Positions 1 to 6,554 of a DNA stretch of 6,607 nucleotides are shown here, in pieces; the first letter of the stretch is position 1, and every line of letters begins with the position of its first letter. The notes under the pieces were generated by a model that was given only the letters and a program-made list of their open reading frames with translations, was not told the DNA's origin and ran no database searches. This DNA comes from Rhodospirillales bacterium. GTDB taxonomy: Bacteria > Pseudomonadota > Alphaproteobacteria > Rhodospirillales_A > JACZKS01. The stretch covers positions 1-6,607 of the forward strand of contig JABGRG010000156.1 of NCBI GenBank assembly GCA_018648445.1. Direction: 5' to 3'. A program made the position numbers and the translations under genes.

Positions 1-365
1 GTTCCATTGCATACCCAGCATAGCTGAGTGTTGCACTTCGTTTCGGAATCTAGCAGCCAATACCAATGCGAAACCATGACCGAGCCAAAGCTGTTTGTGT
101 CTGCCTAGACCTTAAAAGAGACAAGTATAAGTAATATGCGATCATACTTTCAATTTTCGGATTTGGATGTCTGCAATTGGGGACACCCGAAAGTCCCAGC
201 CATGCCTCATTATCGTCAGCTCATAGGGGGCAATCCAGACATTCAAAGCACAAAATCTGCGTCGCCAGATTTCACTTCCGGTTTTAGGGGCTACAGCGGA
301 CCTCAAAATCGACTGGCTCTGACAGCCGGAGTTGACCCAAGGCAGACTTAAATAGGGAAGTGCTG
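1..365. other. Stretch without a supportable gene
   Basis: I see no convincing gene, RNA or repeat here. The longest open frame (136-351, plus strand, 71 codons) has no clear ribosome binding site, no recognisable domain, and a composition rich in Ser, Pro, Gly and Gln that looks like translated non-coding DNA. The base composition is visibly more AT-rich than the region after 1290. Because the next feature is a gene remnant, this stretch may itself be decayed sequence, but nothing in it identifies an origin. Confidence 0.5.
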
Positions 366-773
366 CTATCGTTCGAGATACACAAGACGTGCAGCAAGCC
401 CAATCAATAACGCACCTAGCGTTCGGTCAAGCCATACCGCAATCTTTGGGCTATCCCGAAGGCGTGTCGTTAATCTTCCCCCAAGCATAACGAGTGGAGG
501 CTCAATAACAGCCGCTACGACTATTATTAGCGTACCGTGTAGAAGCAACTGCGCCCATATCGGGCCAGCTTCCGGCGTAGTGAACTGCGGGAGGAATGCT
601 AAGAAAAAGATGGCAACCTTGGGATTGAGCAGGTCAATCAAAACCCCTTGCCGAAATATGGACCAAAAACCTTTTTGCGCGGGAGGTGCCTTTGGCGAGA
701 AAGAGGCGCCAGAAGAGCAAATGGCCGCTATTCCAATCCATACAAGACCCCAATTCAAATCGGCGTGAAACAC
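366..773 (-). pseudogene. LysE/RhtB-family amino-acid exporter, N-terminally truncated remnant
   Basis: This family consists of inner-membrane exporters of amino acids and related metabolites, normally about 200-210 residues with six membrane helices. Only about 135 residues remain. The hallmark central motif is present at residues 38-64 (FRQGVLIDLLNPKVAIFF, then LAFLPQF), as is the usual C-terminal helix ending LGALLIGLAARL (119-130). Hydrophobic segments lie at about 43-62, 75-98 and 115-132. The first 70 or so residues of the family, with the first helices, are absent. The frame is closed by a stop codon (TAG on the minus strand, 783-785) just upstream of the only available start, a GTG at 773, and the other two minus-strand frames between 774 and 870 do not carry the missing part. 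Residue 19 is Cys where relatives usually have Arg. I read it as a non-functional fragment left by a deletion or recombination with its junction near 760-775. Family assignment is firm; substrate is unknown. Confidence 0.8.
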
Positions 774-854
774 TATGTTACACTATTTAGCTTCTGTGAA
801 ATCAACGGGAAACATACCTGTGGCACCATCGCCCGCGATTTGGAACGATGAGAC

Positions 855-860
855 GGGAGA
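855..860 (+). promoter_or_regulatory. Ribosome binding site that fixes the start at 868
   Basis: GGGAGA lies 7 bases before the ATG at 868. The in-frame upstream ATG at 775 has no comparable site and sits at the junction with the LysE remnant, so 868 is the better start. Confidence 0.6.
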
Positions 861-867
861 TCATCCG

Positions 868-1212
868 ATGGGTCACGGCAACAGGGCTCTTTCATCATTT
901 AACTGGATCGACGGCGGAATTCTGATCGGATTAATCCTCGCCGCCATTCTGCTGCTGGTCTGGTGGTACCGAAGAACAGAGCGTCAAGGTAACGGCCTAA
1001 CGATTAATGAGTGCCGGACCCTGGACCGGGCCGAGAGAGAATTGCTCAGCATGGTGCGCCAATACGGAGCAGCAGTGAGGCAATCGCAAATCGTTGAAGA
1101 GGCGGCGGGCGGGTTCGATTTCGTTACTGAAAATCTCCACGAACTCGAGGCCAAAGGATTGATCACAAGGATTTGGGATTCTCAGACCAATGATCTCATG
1201 ATTTCCGCCTAA
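868..1212 (+). CDS. Small membrane-anchored protein with winged-helix-like domain
   Basis: This 114-residue protein has two parts. Residues 14-34 form one strong hydrophobic helix (IDGGILIGLILAAILLLVWW) followed by the basic stretch YRRTER, which by the positive-inside rule puts the C-terminus in the cytoplasm. Residues about 53-114 look like a winged-helix domain of the MarR-like type: a first helix LDRAERELLSMVRQYG, a second AAVRQSQIVEEA, a third around FDFVTENLHELEAKGLI, and a short wing ending at the C-terminus. Helix three followed by LEAKGLITR is the usual arrangement for a recognition helix and wing. The frame is open back to an ATG at 775, which would add 31 residues with no domain character; the ATG at 868 has a good GGGAGA site and is preferred. 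The gene lies 79 bases before the ABC ATPase on the same strand, with no obvious terminator between, so it may be co-transcribed and could regulate the transporter. DNA binding is inference from the fold pattern; I do not recognise a named family. Confidence 0.65.
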   Translation: MGHGNRALSSFNWIDGGILIGLILAAILLLVWWYRRTERQGNGLTINECRTLDRAERELLSMVRQYGAAVRQSQIVEEAAGGFDFVTENLHELEAKGLITRIWDSQTNDLMISA

Positions 1213-1291
1213 TCGGCAGCACCTGACATCTCTACAGCACAATCTCCGACCCTCAACCAGGGGATCGGAAACAAGGGAGGCGTTTTGCGTT

Positions 1292-2014
1292 ATGGATTTG
1301 ATCGAAGCGACTGATGTGAACAAGACATACACCAATGGATCGGTGCCGGTTGAAGCCTTGCAGGGGGTAAGCTTCCGCATTCCTTCCCAGGCGTTCGCCT
1401 GTTTTGTGGGCCCCTCGGGCAGCGGGAAAAGCACCCTCCTCAATATGATCGGATGCCTGGACCGGCCGACCGCTGGAACTCTGATCGTCGCGGACACCGA
1501 CATTGGAGGCCTCGACCGCCATGCCGCCGCCGTGTTTCGCGGCCAAACCATTGGTTTCATCTTTCAGGATTTCAATCTGTTGCCCGTCCTGACCGTATAC
1601 GAAAACGTCGAGTATCCCCTGCTCCTCGTCCAACAGTGGCCGGCGAAGGATCGACGGAAGCGCACTCTGGAAGTCCTCGACGCGGTAGGGATGGCCGACC
1701 AGGCCGACAAGCGCCCCGACCAGATGTCGGGCGGCCAGAAGCAGCGTGTCGCGGTGGCCCGCGCTCTTGTTTCCAATCCGAAATTGGTGCTCGCCGACGA
1801 GCCGACCGCGAACCTCGACAGCGCCACCGCCGCGCTGGTGATCGACCTCATGAAACATATGCGCGACCAATTCCACACCACTTTCGTCTTTTCGACCCAC
1901 GACCCGCGGGTGGTCAACGAGGCCGAGGAGACCTTCGCCTTGCGCGACGGCCACATAGAAAACGGTTCCGCGAACGGTTCCGCACACGGAGGAAACGACC
2001 ATGACCGCTCATGA
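1292..2014 (+). CDS. ABC transporter ATP-binding protein, LolD/MacB type
   Basis: This 240-residue cytoplasmic ATPase would power the permease encoded next. All the nucleotide-binding motifs are present: Walker A GPSGSGKST (40-48), Q-loop Gln92 in FQDFNLLP, signature MSGGQKQRVAVARAL (145-159), Walker B LVLADE (165-170) with catalytic Glu170, D-loop NLDS (174-177) and switch His203 in STHDP. The signature reads MSGGQ, a common variant of LSGGQ. The pattern YENVEYPLLL after the Q-loop is typical of the LolD/MacB/FtsE subgroup, which works with FtsX-like permeases by mechanotransmission and does not carry cargo through a channel. Length is normal (220-240). The start is the ATG preceded by AAGGGAGG at 1273-1280. 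The last 20 residues form a hydrophilic Asn/Gly/Ser/His tail partly made by a 12-base tandem repeat. The 3' end overlaps the permease gene by 14 bases, implying translational coupling. The general role is secure, the substrate is not. Confidence 0.95.
   Translation: MDLIEATDVNKTYTNGSVPVEALQGVSFRIPSQAFACFVGPSGSGKSTLLNMIGCLDRPTAGTLIVADTDIGGLDRHAAAVFRGQTIGFIFQDFNLLPVLTVYENVEYPLLLVQQWPAKDRRKRTLEVLDAVGMADQADKRPDQMSGGQKQRVAVARALVSNPKLVLADEPTANLDSATAALVIDLMKHMRDQFHTTFVFSTHDPRVVNEAEETFALRDGHIENGSANGSAHGGNDHDRS
1961..1984 (+). repeat. Two tandem copies of a 12-base unit in the ATPase gene
   Basis: AACGGTTCCGCG at 1961-1972 is followed directly by AACGGTTCCGCA at 1973-1984. The copies differ only in the last base and encode NGSANGSA in the non-conserved C-terminal tail of the ATPase. 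It looks like a recent in-frame duplication, unlikely to affect the catalytic domain. Confidence 0.85.
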
Positions 2015-3287
2015 GAGCACCGCCGCCAAGCCGTCGGGATGCATCGGATGCGTGATCCGCATCGCCATCCGGAACCTCCTGCGCTACCGCCGCAGAACCG
2101 TTCTGACGACCGCCCTAATTGCCGTCGGCGTGATCGCCGTACTTCTGTTCGTCGCGCTGGCCGGCTCGTTCCGCGCGATGATGGTCGGCCAGATCACCGA
2201 CTCTATGCTCGGTCATTTCCAGGTGCACCGCACGGGATACTTGGCCGCGGTCGACAGCCTTCCGCTGAACCTCAATCTGAAGCCGAAGATGGTGAAGCGC
2301 CTGAACAAGGAACTATCGGCGCTTGAAGGTGTCGAGGCGTTCTCGCCGCGCCTCAAATTCGGCGCCATGTTCAGCAATTTCTCGGAGACGACCAACATCC
2401 GTATCGTCGCCGTCGAACCCGATCGCGAGGTCGCGGTGGCGCCTCTGCTTCCCAAGCGCTTCGTTGCGGGCGAGCCGAAAGACGGCCTGATCGCGCGCGG
2501 CGGAATTCTTGTCCCGGAACTGCTGTCCCGCGGACTTAAGTTGAAGGTCGGCGACGAGGTGGTCCTGGTTGCCACCAACCGCGACGGATCGGTCAACGGC
2601 ATGACCTTCCGAGTGGGGGGGATTCTGGAAAGCGTCACCGGCCCGGGCGGCCGCGACGGTTACCTGCACATTGAGGACGCGCGGGCGCTCCTGCGCATGA
2701 AAGAGGCCGAAGTCAGCGAGATTGCGGTGCGTGTGGCGAATCCCGGGCAGGCTGCAACGGTCGCCGGCCTGCTCGCGGCCACGCTCGACGGGATCAAGAA
2801 CCAGAAGGGCAAGGCGGTTTTCGATGTTCGCAGCTGGGAAAAGCTTACGCCCTTTTACAACATCGCGCGGATGATCGACTTAATGACGCTGTTTATCCAG
2901 ATCATGCTGATCTCGATCGTCCTGATCAGTGTGATGAACGTGATGATGATGGCGGTCTACGAACGCATCCGCGAAATCGGCACCATCGCCGCAATTGGAA
3001 CGCAACCGCGGACGATCCTCGGCCTGTTCCTGAGCGAGGGGCTGCTCCTTGGCCTCGTCGGCGCCACCGCCGGAACCTCGGTCAGCCTGATCGTCATTTT
3101 CGTGCTCAACACAGTCAAGGTGGCCTTCCGCTTCGGGCGTCAGGACCTGTTGCTCGCCCCGACCGTCGGCGTCGGCGCGGTCGCTTTGACTTTCACCGTG
3201 GTCGTCGTGGTCGCTATCCTGGCCAGCCTGCAACCCGCCTGGAAGGCTGCCCGGATGGACCCCAATAGCGCCCTGCGGCACGTTTGA
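2001..3287 (+). CDS. ABC transporter permease, FtsX/LolC/E/MacB family
   Basis: This 428-residue inner-membrane protein has the four-helix layout of type VII ABC permeases. Helix 1 lies at about 34-57, a large periplasmic domain of the MacB core type at about 58-290, and helices 2-4 at about 293-319, 338-369 and 388-411. The cytoplasmic loop after helix 2 carries the family motif YERIREIGTIAAIG (320-333), which contacts the ATPase, and the C-terminus shows the usual PAWKAARMDPNSALRHV (412-428). LolC/E proteins extract lipoproteins from the outer leaflet of the inner membrane, while MacB and relatives drive periplasmic efflux. The single permease gene suggests a homodimer, whereas E. coli Lol uses a LolC/LolE heterodimer. 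The start at 2001 has GGAGGA at 1988-1993 and lies inside the end of the ATPase gene. The N-terminus has an unusual 20-residue extension with Cys14 and Cys17 (GCIGC) just before the basic stretch ahead of helix 1. The LolA-like gene downstream argues for a Lol-like job, but the cargo is unknown. Confidence 0.93.
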   Translation: MTAHESTAAKPSGCIGCVIRIAIRNLLRYRRRTVLTTALIAVGVIAVLLFVALAGSFRAMMVGQITDSMLGHFQVHRTGYLAAVDSLPLNLNLKPKMVKRLNKELSALEGVEAFSPRLKFGAMFSNFSETTNIRIVAVEPDREVAVAPLLPKRFVAGEPKDGLIARGGILVPELLSRGLKLKVGDEVVLVATNRDGSVNGMTFRVGGILESVTGPGGRDGYLHIEDARALLRMKEAEVSEIAVRVANPGQAATVAGLLAATLDGIKNQKGKAVFDVRSWEKLTPFYNIARMIDLMTLFIQIMLISIVLISVMNVMMMAVYERIREIGTIAAIGTQPRTILGLFLSEGLLLGLVGATAGTSVSLIVIFVLNTVKVAFRFGRQDLLLAPTVGVGAVALTFTVVVVVAILASLQPAWKAARMDPNSALRHV

Positions 3288-3305
3288 ACTAGGAGGACTC
3301 TCCCA

Positions 3306-4040
3306 ATGATCTATCGTTTCGTTGTCTCACTTTTCCTGGCCGCTTGCGTGGCTCTGCCCGCAGCCGCCCTGGAGCCGCAGGAAATCCTGGCCAAAGTTGA
3401 TCGCAACCTAAATCCCGAATCGTTCGAATCCTATCGCAAGCTGATCAACATCGAACCCGACGGGACCCGTAAGGAATTTGTCCTGTTCTCCGCGAAGAAA
3501 GGCACCGACAACGTCATCGGCTTATTTCTTGCGCCTGCCAGTGACAAGGGCCGATCGACCTTGCGCCAGGGGGAAAACATGTGGCTGTTTATACCCGACG
3601 TCGGGCGGCCACTGCGCATTACCAGCCTGCAATCGGTCACCGGCGGCATCTTCAATAACGCCGACATCCTGCGGGTCGACTACAGCGCCGAATACATCGC
3701 CGAGCAGGTCGAGGAGCAGGGCGAAAGCCTGACGCTCCGGCTCAAGGCGCGCACCGGGTCCGTTGCCTATGATCGCCTGGTGATGACGGTCGACAAGGCA
3801 ACGCTGTTGCCGGTCACCATCGAAGCCCACGCGGCCAGCGGCATGCTGATCAAGACCTTGCGTTTCAAAAAGGTGAAGGACTTCGGCGACGGCATTGTGC
3901 GCCCCTCGGTGGTCGAAACCGACAGCCCGCTCCACAAGGGCTATTCCTCGGTCATGATCTTCGGCAAGATCAACAAGCGGGATTTCCGGGACGAGGTGTT
4001 CACCCTCAGTTACCTCCCGCGCGCCAAAGAACTTAGGTAA
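3306..4040 (+). CDS. LolA-like outer membrane lipoprotein-sorting protein
   Basis: This 244-residue exported protein probably carries a hydrophobic cargo across the periplasm. The N-terminus is a signal peptide (MIYRFVVSLFLAACVALPAA) with a likely signal peptidase I cut after Ala20 or Ala21. The mature part matches the pattern of the LolA_like family (annotated as 'outer membrane lipoprotein-sorting protein', Pfam LolA_like as I recall it): ESYRKLINIEPDGTRKEF, then FLAPASDKGRSTLRQGENMW and LFIPDVGRPLRI (about 74-105), a region rich in alternating beta strands through 170, and RFKKVKDFGDGIVRPSVVE near the end. Members fold as a curved beta-sheet around a hydrophobic pocket. The sequence is far from classical E. 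coli LolA. A possible lipobox LAAC (11-14) lies within the signal peptide, leaving open that the protein is lipid-anchored like LolB. The gene follows the permease after 18 bases with AGGAGGA at 3291-3297 and precedes the barrel gene by 9 bases. Family confidence is high; whether the cargo is lipoprotein or lipid is unknown. Confidence 0.85.
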   Translation: MIYRFVVSLFLAACVALPAAALEPQEILAKVDRNLNPESFESYRKLINIEPDGTRKEFVLFSAKKGTDNVIGLFLAPASDKGRSTLRQGENMWLFIPDVGRPLRITSLQSVTGGIFNNADILRVDYSAEYIAEQVEEQGESLTLRLKARTGSVAYDRLVMTVDKATLLPVTIEAHAASGMLIKTLRFKKVKDFGDGIVRPSVVETDSPLHKGYSSVMIFGKINKRDFRDEVFTLSYLPRAKELR

Positions 4041-4049
4041 GGAACGGCG

Positions 4050-5348
4050 GTGTCAAACCTACGCCACCGGTTTTTTCTGATCGCCGCCCTGTCGGTGCCG
4101 CTCGTACCCGTTGCGGCATCGGCGGACGATGACTTCTCCTTCGACGTGGAGGAATTCGAAAATAAGTCGTTCGAGATCGGCGGGTATGTCGAAGGGGAAT
4201 GGAAGCACTTCGGATTTGATCGCGGCAGTGCCTTGTACGGTCTTGTCCGGTACCCTGAACTCAATGAGGGAACCAACGATCAGTTCCAGGAAACGCTGCG
4301 TCTCGAAGGCTCCTGGCGCGGCGGGATAGCCACGCTTAGCGCCGCTGCCCAGGCGAACGCGATCCAGGACGACTTCAGCCATGATCATGACATCGAACTG
4401 TTTGAAGGAACCCTTACCCTTCAGCCGGACCCGGGTGTGGCTGTCGAGGTTGGCAAAAAAGCGCTCAAATGGGGCAAGGGTTATGCATGGAGCCCCGTCG
4501 GCTTCGTCGAGCGGACCAAGGACCCGGACAATCCCACGGAATCCCGCGAGGGGTTCGTAATGCTCACGGGTGACCTGATTGCCAGTTTCGATTCGCCCCT
4601 GCGCACGGTCGCCCTAACGCCCGTCGTGCTTCCCGTGGACGGGGCGTTAAACAACGATTTTGGGACCCAGGACGAGGTCAACCTCGCGGCGAAACTGTAT
4701 TTGCTCGCCTGGGATACCGACATCGACCTGATGGTCCTGGGTAACGGCAGTCGGACCACCCGCTACGGCTTCGACTTCTCACGCAACCTCACTGAAAACT
4801 TCGAAATCCACGGCGAATGGGCGCGCATTGAGGCGAACCGCAGGACGGTCGCCGGCCCCGATGGTCCCAACCGCAAGGTGGAAGAGGACGCGACCAACTA
4901 TCTGCTCGGGCTTCGCTATCTCACCGAATCCGACATGACGATCATCGCCGAATACTTCCATCAGGGGACCGGATACTCGGAAGCGGAGATGCGCGCCTTT
5001 TTCGATCTTGCCCACCAGGCTGTGTCCAGCGGCTCCGATTCCCAACTTTCCAGGGCGAAGGCGGCACAGTCTGCGGGATACGGCAAATCGACACCGGCGC
5101 GCAACTACGGATACGTCTCGATCAGCCAGAAGGAACCGTTTGACCTCCTGTATTGGACGCCCTCCGTGAAGAGTATCGTCAATCTCGATGATTTCAGTTA
5201 TTCCGTCACGCCTGAGATTCAGTACGCGGGCATTGAGGACTTGGAACTTCGCTTGCGGCTCGGATACCTGCACGGGGGCCGCTTCGACGAGTACGGCGAG
5301 AAAGCGAACGACTACAAACTCGAAATGCGTGCTCGATACCATTTCTGA
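4050..5348 (+). CDS. Outer-membrane beta-barrel protein of the ABC/LolA-like operon
   Basis: This 432-residue protein looks like an outer-membrane barrel. It has a signal peptide (basic NLRHR, hydrophobic FFLIAALSVPLVPVA, likely cut after Ala25 in AASA/DDD), an acidic mature N-terminus, many amphipathic strands with alternating hydrophobic residues, and a C-terminal strand YKLEMRARYHF ending in Phe, the signal recognised by the BAM assembly machine. A distinctive block at 135-169 (GKKALKWGKGYAWSPVGFVE, then KDPDNP and REGF) stands out as probably conserved and functional. Strand-like stretches include IGGYVEGEWK (43-52), FEIHGEWARIEA (251-262), NYLLGLRYL (283-291), MTIIAEYFHQG (296-306) and LELRLRLGYLHGG (398-410). 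The start is a GTG with AAGGA at 4039-4043 that overlaps the stop of the preceding gene, so translation is probably coupled. In this operon it is the natural outer-membrane partner of the LolA-like protein, as a receptor or export channel. That role is inferred from position. I recall similar barrels annotated only as hypothetical beside such ABC genes, but could not check this. Confidence 0.8.
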   Translation: MSNLRHRFFLIAALSVPLVPVAASADDDFSFDVEEFENKSFEIGGYVEGEWKHFGFDRGSALYGLVRYPELNEGTNDQFQETLRLEGSWRGGIATLSAAAQANAIQDDFSHDHDIELFEGTLTLQPDPGVAVEVGKKALKWGKGYAWSPVGFVERTKDPDNPTESREGFVMLTGDLIASFDSPLRTVALTPVVLPVDGALNNDFGTQDEVNLAAKLYLLAWDTDIDLMVLGNGSRTTRYGFDFSRNLTENFEIHGEWARIEANRRTVAGPDGPNRKVEEDATNYLLGLRYLTESDMTIIAEYFHQGTGYSEAEMRAFFDLAHQAVSSGSDSQLSRAKAAQSAGYGKSTPARNYGYVSISQKEPFDLLYWTPSVKSIVNLDDFSYSVTPEIQYAGIEDLELRLRLGYLHGGRFDEYGEKANDYKLEMRARYHF

Positions 5349-5399
5349 CGACCGGTCAGGCGCAAGACCTTCCAATGCTCCGAATTGCGGGGAAACCGA

Positions 5400-5726
5400 A
5401 TGAATCAAAGCGATGGTCCGGGGATGAGCCCGGTGGGGAAGATGCCTGCCGGAGAAGGAGAGCCCCAAGAGGCCTCCCCACGGATTTCGGCGTTGTCCCT
5501 TTTCCTGGTGTTCCAGCGCCTGGGGCGGACGGCCTTCGGCGGGCCGGAGATGGTCTCCGACATCCGGGAACTGGCCGTTAAGAAGCAGCCGTGGCTGTCG
5601 AAGGAGATGTTCGAAGACGGGGTGCCTCTCTGCCAGTCGATTCCCGGTGCGACGGCCATGCAGGCAGCGGGATCAATTTTTGTTTTCCTTGATGTTGTCT
5701 GCACCACCAGTTCCGCGGAGCGATAG
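5400..5726 (+). pseudogene. chrA: Chromate transporter (ChrA) N-terminal fragment
   Basis: ChrA proteins are inner-membrane carriers that expel chromate; single-domain forms have roughly 180-200 residues and two-domain forms about 400. This frame gives 108 residues. Positions 29-91 match the start of a CHR domain: SLFLVFQRLGRTAFGGPEM, IRELAVKKQPWLSKEMFEDG, and VPLCQSIPGATAMQAAG, including the conserved FGGP and the PG.TAMQ motif. After Gly91 the match ends; the remaining SIFVFLDVVCTTSSAER has no family character and the frame stops at 5724-5726. In another frame, from about 5705, the sequence reads FRGAIAALPEF, weakly like the RGxxGALxxF that follows in ChrA, so a frameshift around 5673-5705 may have broken the gene. 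Further ChrA sequence is absent because the converging TSUP gene ends at 5787. The start ATG at 5400 has GGGGA at 5389-5393. The gene could have been read with the barrel operon, 51 bases upstream. It is most likely non-functional. Confidence 0.75.
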
Positions 5727-5786
5727 CTGCACTGCCCGAGTTCCCGCCAACCCTGTCCTTTGGCGCCCCTTCAATGGCTCCGGTGA

Positions 5787-6554
5787 TCACGAAAAGACCG
5801 AGTTGGAGGCCTCCCAGACGAGCTTGATCGCAACGCCGACCAGGATGACGACATAACCCCGGGTTATCCAGGATGGCTTCGCATCGCTCAGCATGAGCCG
5901 GGCACCCACCTGCGAGCCGATCACCACCGCGAGCGCCGATAGGACGGCCACGGCGACGGGAAAATCCAGGCGTGGGGCATATCCCGCGACGCCCGCGAAG
6001 GAGCAGACGGTGACCACCAAGGCCGTTGTCGCCGCCGTCTGCTTGGGCGGATAACCGAGGGATAAAAAAGCCGGGGCAACGACGAACCCGGCCCCGATCC
6101 CGAGCAAGCCTCCCACGAAGCCGACCACGGCGCCAATTCCCACGCGAAATCCGTTTCGCAAGAGCGGGCCTGATTTACTGGGCTCCCGGCCCATCGCTGA
6201 ACTCCACGGTCTGCTCCGAGCACCCCACAAGGCTCGAAGGGCCGCCACCGTGACGGCGCCGGCGAAAAGCGCGAGCACCGTTCCGCTTGGAAGCAGGGGT
6301 TGAACCAGGGCGCCGATGGGAGCCGTGGCTGCTGCTGCCAGTGCCATTGGCCAGCCGCCTTTCCAGTCCACCAGACCGGCGCGCCCGTAAGGGATGAGGG
6401 CCAGCATCGTGTTCAGCCCATTCAGCAGAAGCCCCAAAGGGATGGCCACCGTCTGCAAGTCATAGCCCATCCAATGCAGGATGGGGACGAATAGAATTCC
6501 TCCGCCAAGGCCCAGAACGACGAAAATGGATGAAACGACAAGGATGACACCGGC
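5787..6554 (-). pseudogene. TauE/SafE (TSUP) family permease, 5' end cut by an insertion element
   Basis: TSUP proteins are inner-membrane carriers, many linked to export or uptake of sulfite, sulfoacetate and other sulfur compounds, with 240-280 residues and two inverted halves. Here 255 residues are readable on the minus strand. The first half carries VLGLGGGILFVPIL (13-26 counted from 6554) and the second the matching GGLLGIGAGFVVAPAFLSLG; both are the family's GxGGG-type turn followed by a helix. Several other hydrophobic helices follow, ending IKLVWEASNSVFS. No normal start codon precedes the first motif: the first ATG is at 6470, inside the protein after that motif. The frame runs unbroken into the likely insertion-sequence end at 6555 and then meets a stop at 6582-6584. 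The gene therefore seems to have lost only its start and perhaps 5 to 20 residues. It converges on the chrA fragment. Unless an ATT codon within the element serves as start, it should not make a functional carrier. Family assignment is firm; substrate is unknown. Confidence 0.75.

Noticed and set aside
1..54. Possible end of a transposase or insertion element (reading VALRFGI then stop, with the bases TGTTGCACTTCG)
   Set aside because: Only a few residues can be read before another stop in the same frame, and I could not match the bases to a specific element family with confidence.
136..351. 71-codon open frame on the plus strand in the left flank
   Set aside because: No ribosome binding site, no domain or membrane pattern, and amino-acid composition like translated non-coding sequence.
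774..867. Promoter between the LysE remnant and the winged-helix gene
   Set aside because: AT-rich hexamers such as TATGTT are present but no pair with proper spacing stands out, so no specific site can be supported.
1253..2002. 249-codon minus-strand frame opposite the ATPase gene
   Set aside because: It is antisense to a gene with every ABC motif intact, has a His/Val/Gly-rich composition with no domain, and is a product of high GC codon bias.
5346..5358. TGAC/GTCA inverted repeat after the barrel stop codon as an operon terminator
   Set aside because: Four base pairs with no following T run are too weak to support a terminator.
4779..5468. 229-codon minus-strand frame opposite the barrel gene
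   Set aside because: Shadow of the barrel gene; Arg-rich composition, no recognisable domain, no fitting ribosome binding site.
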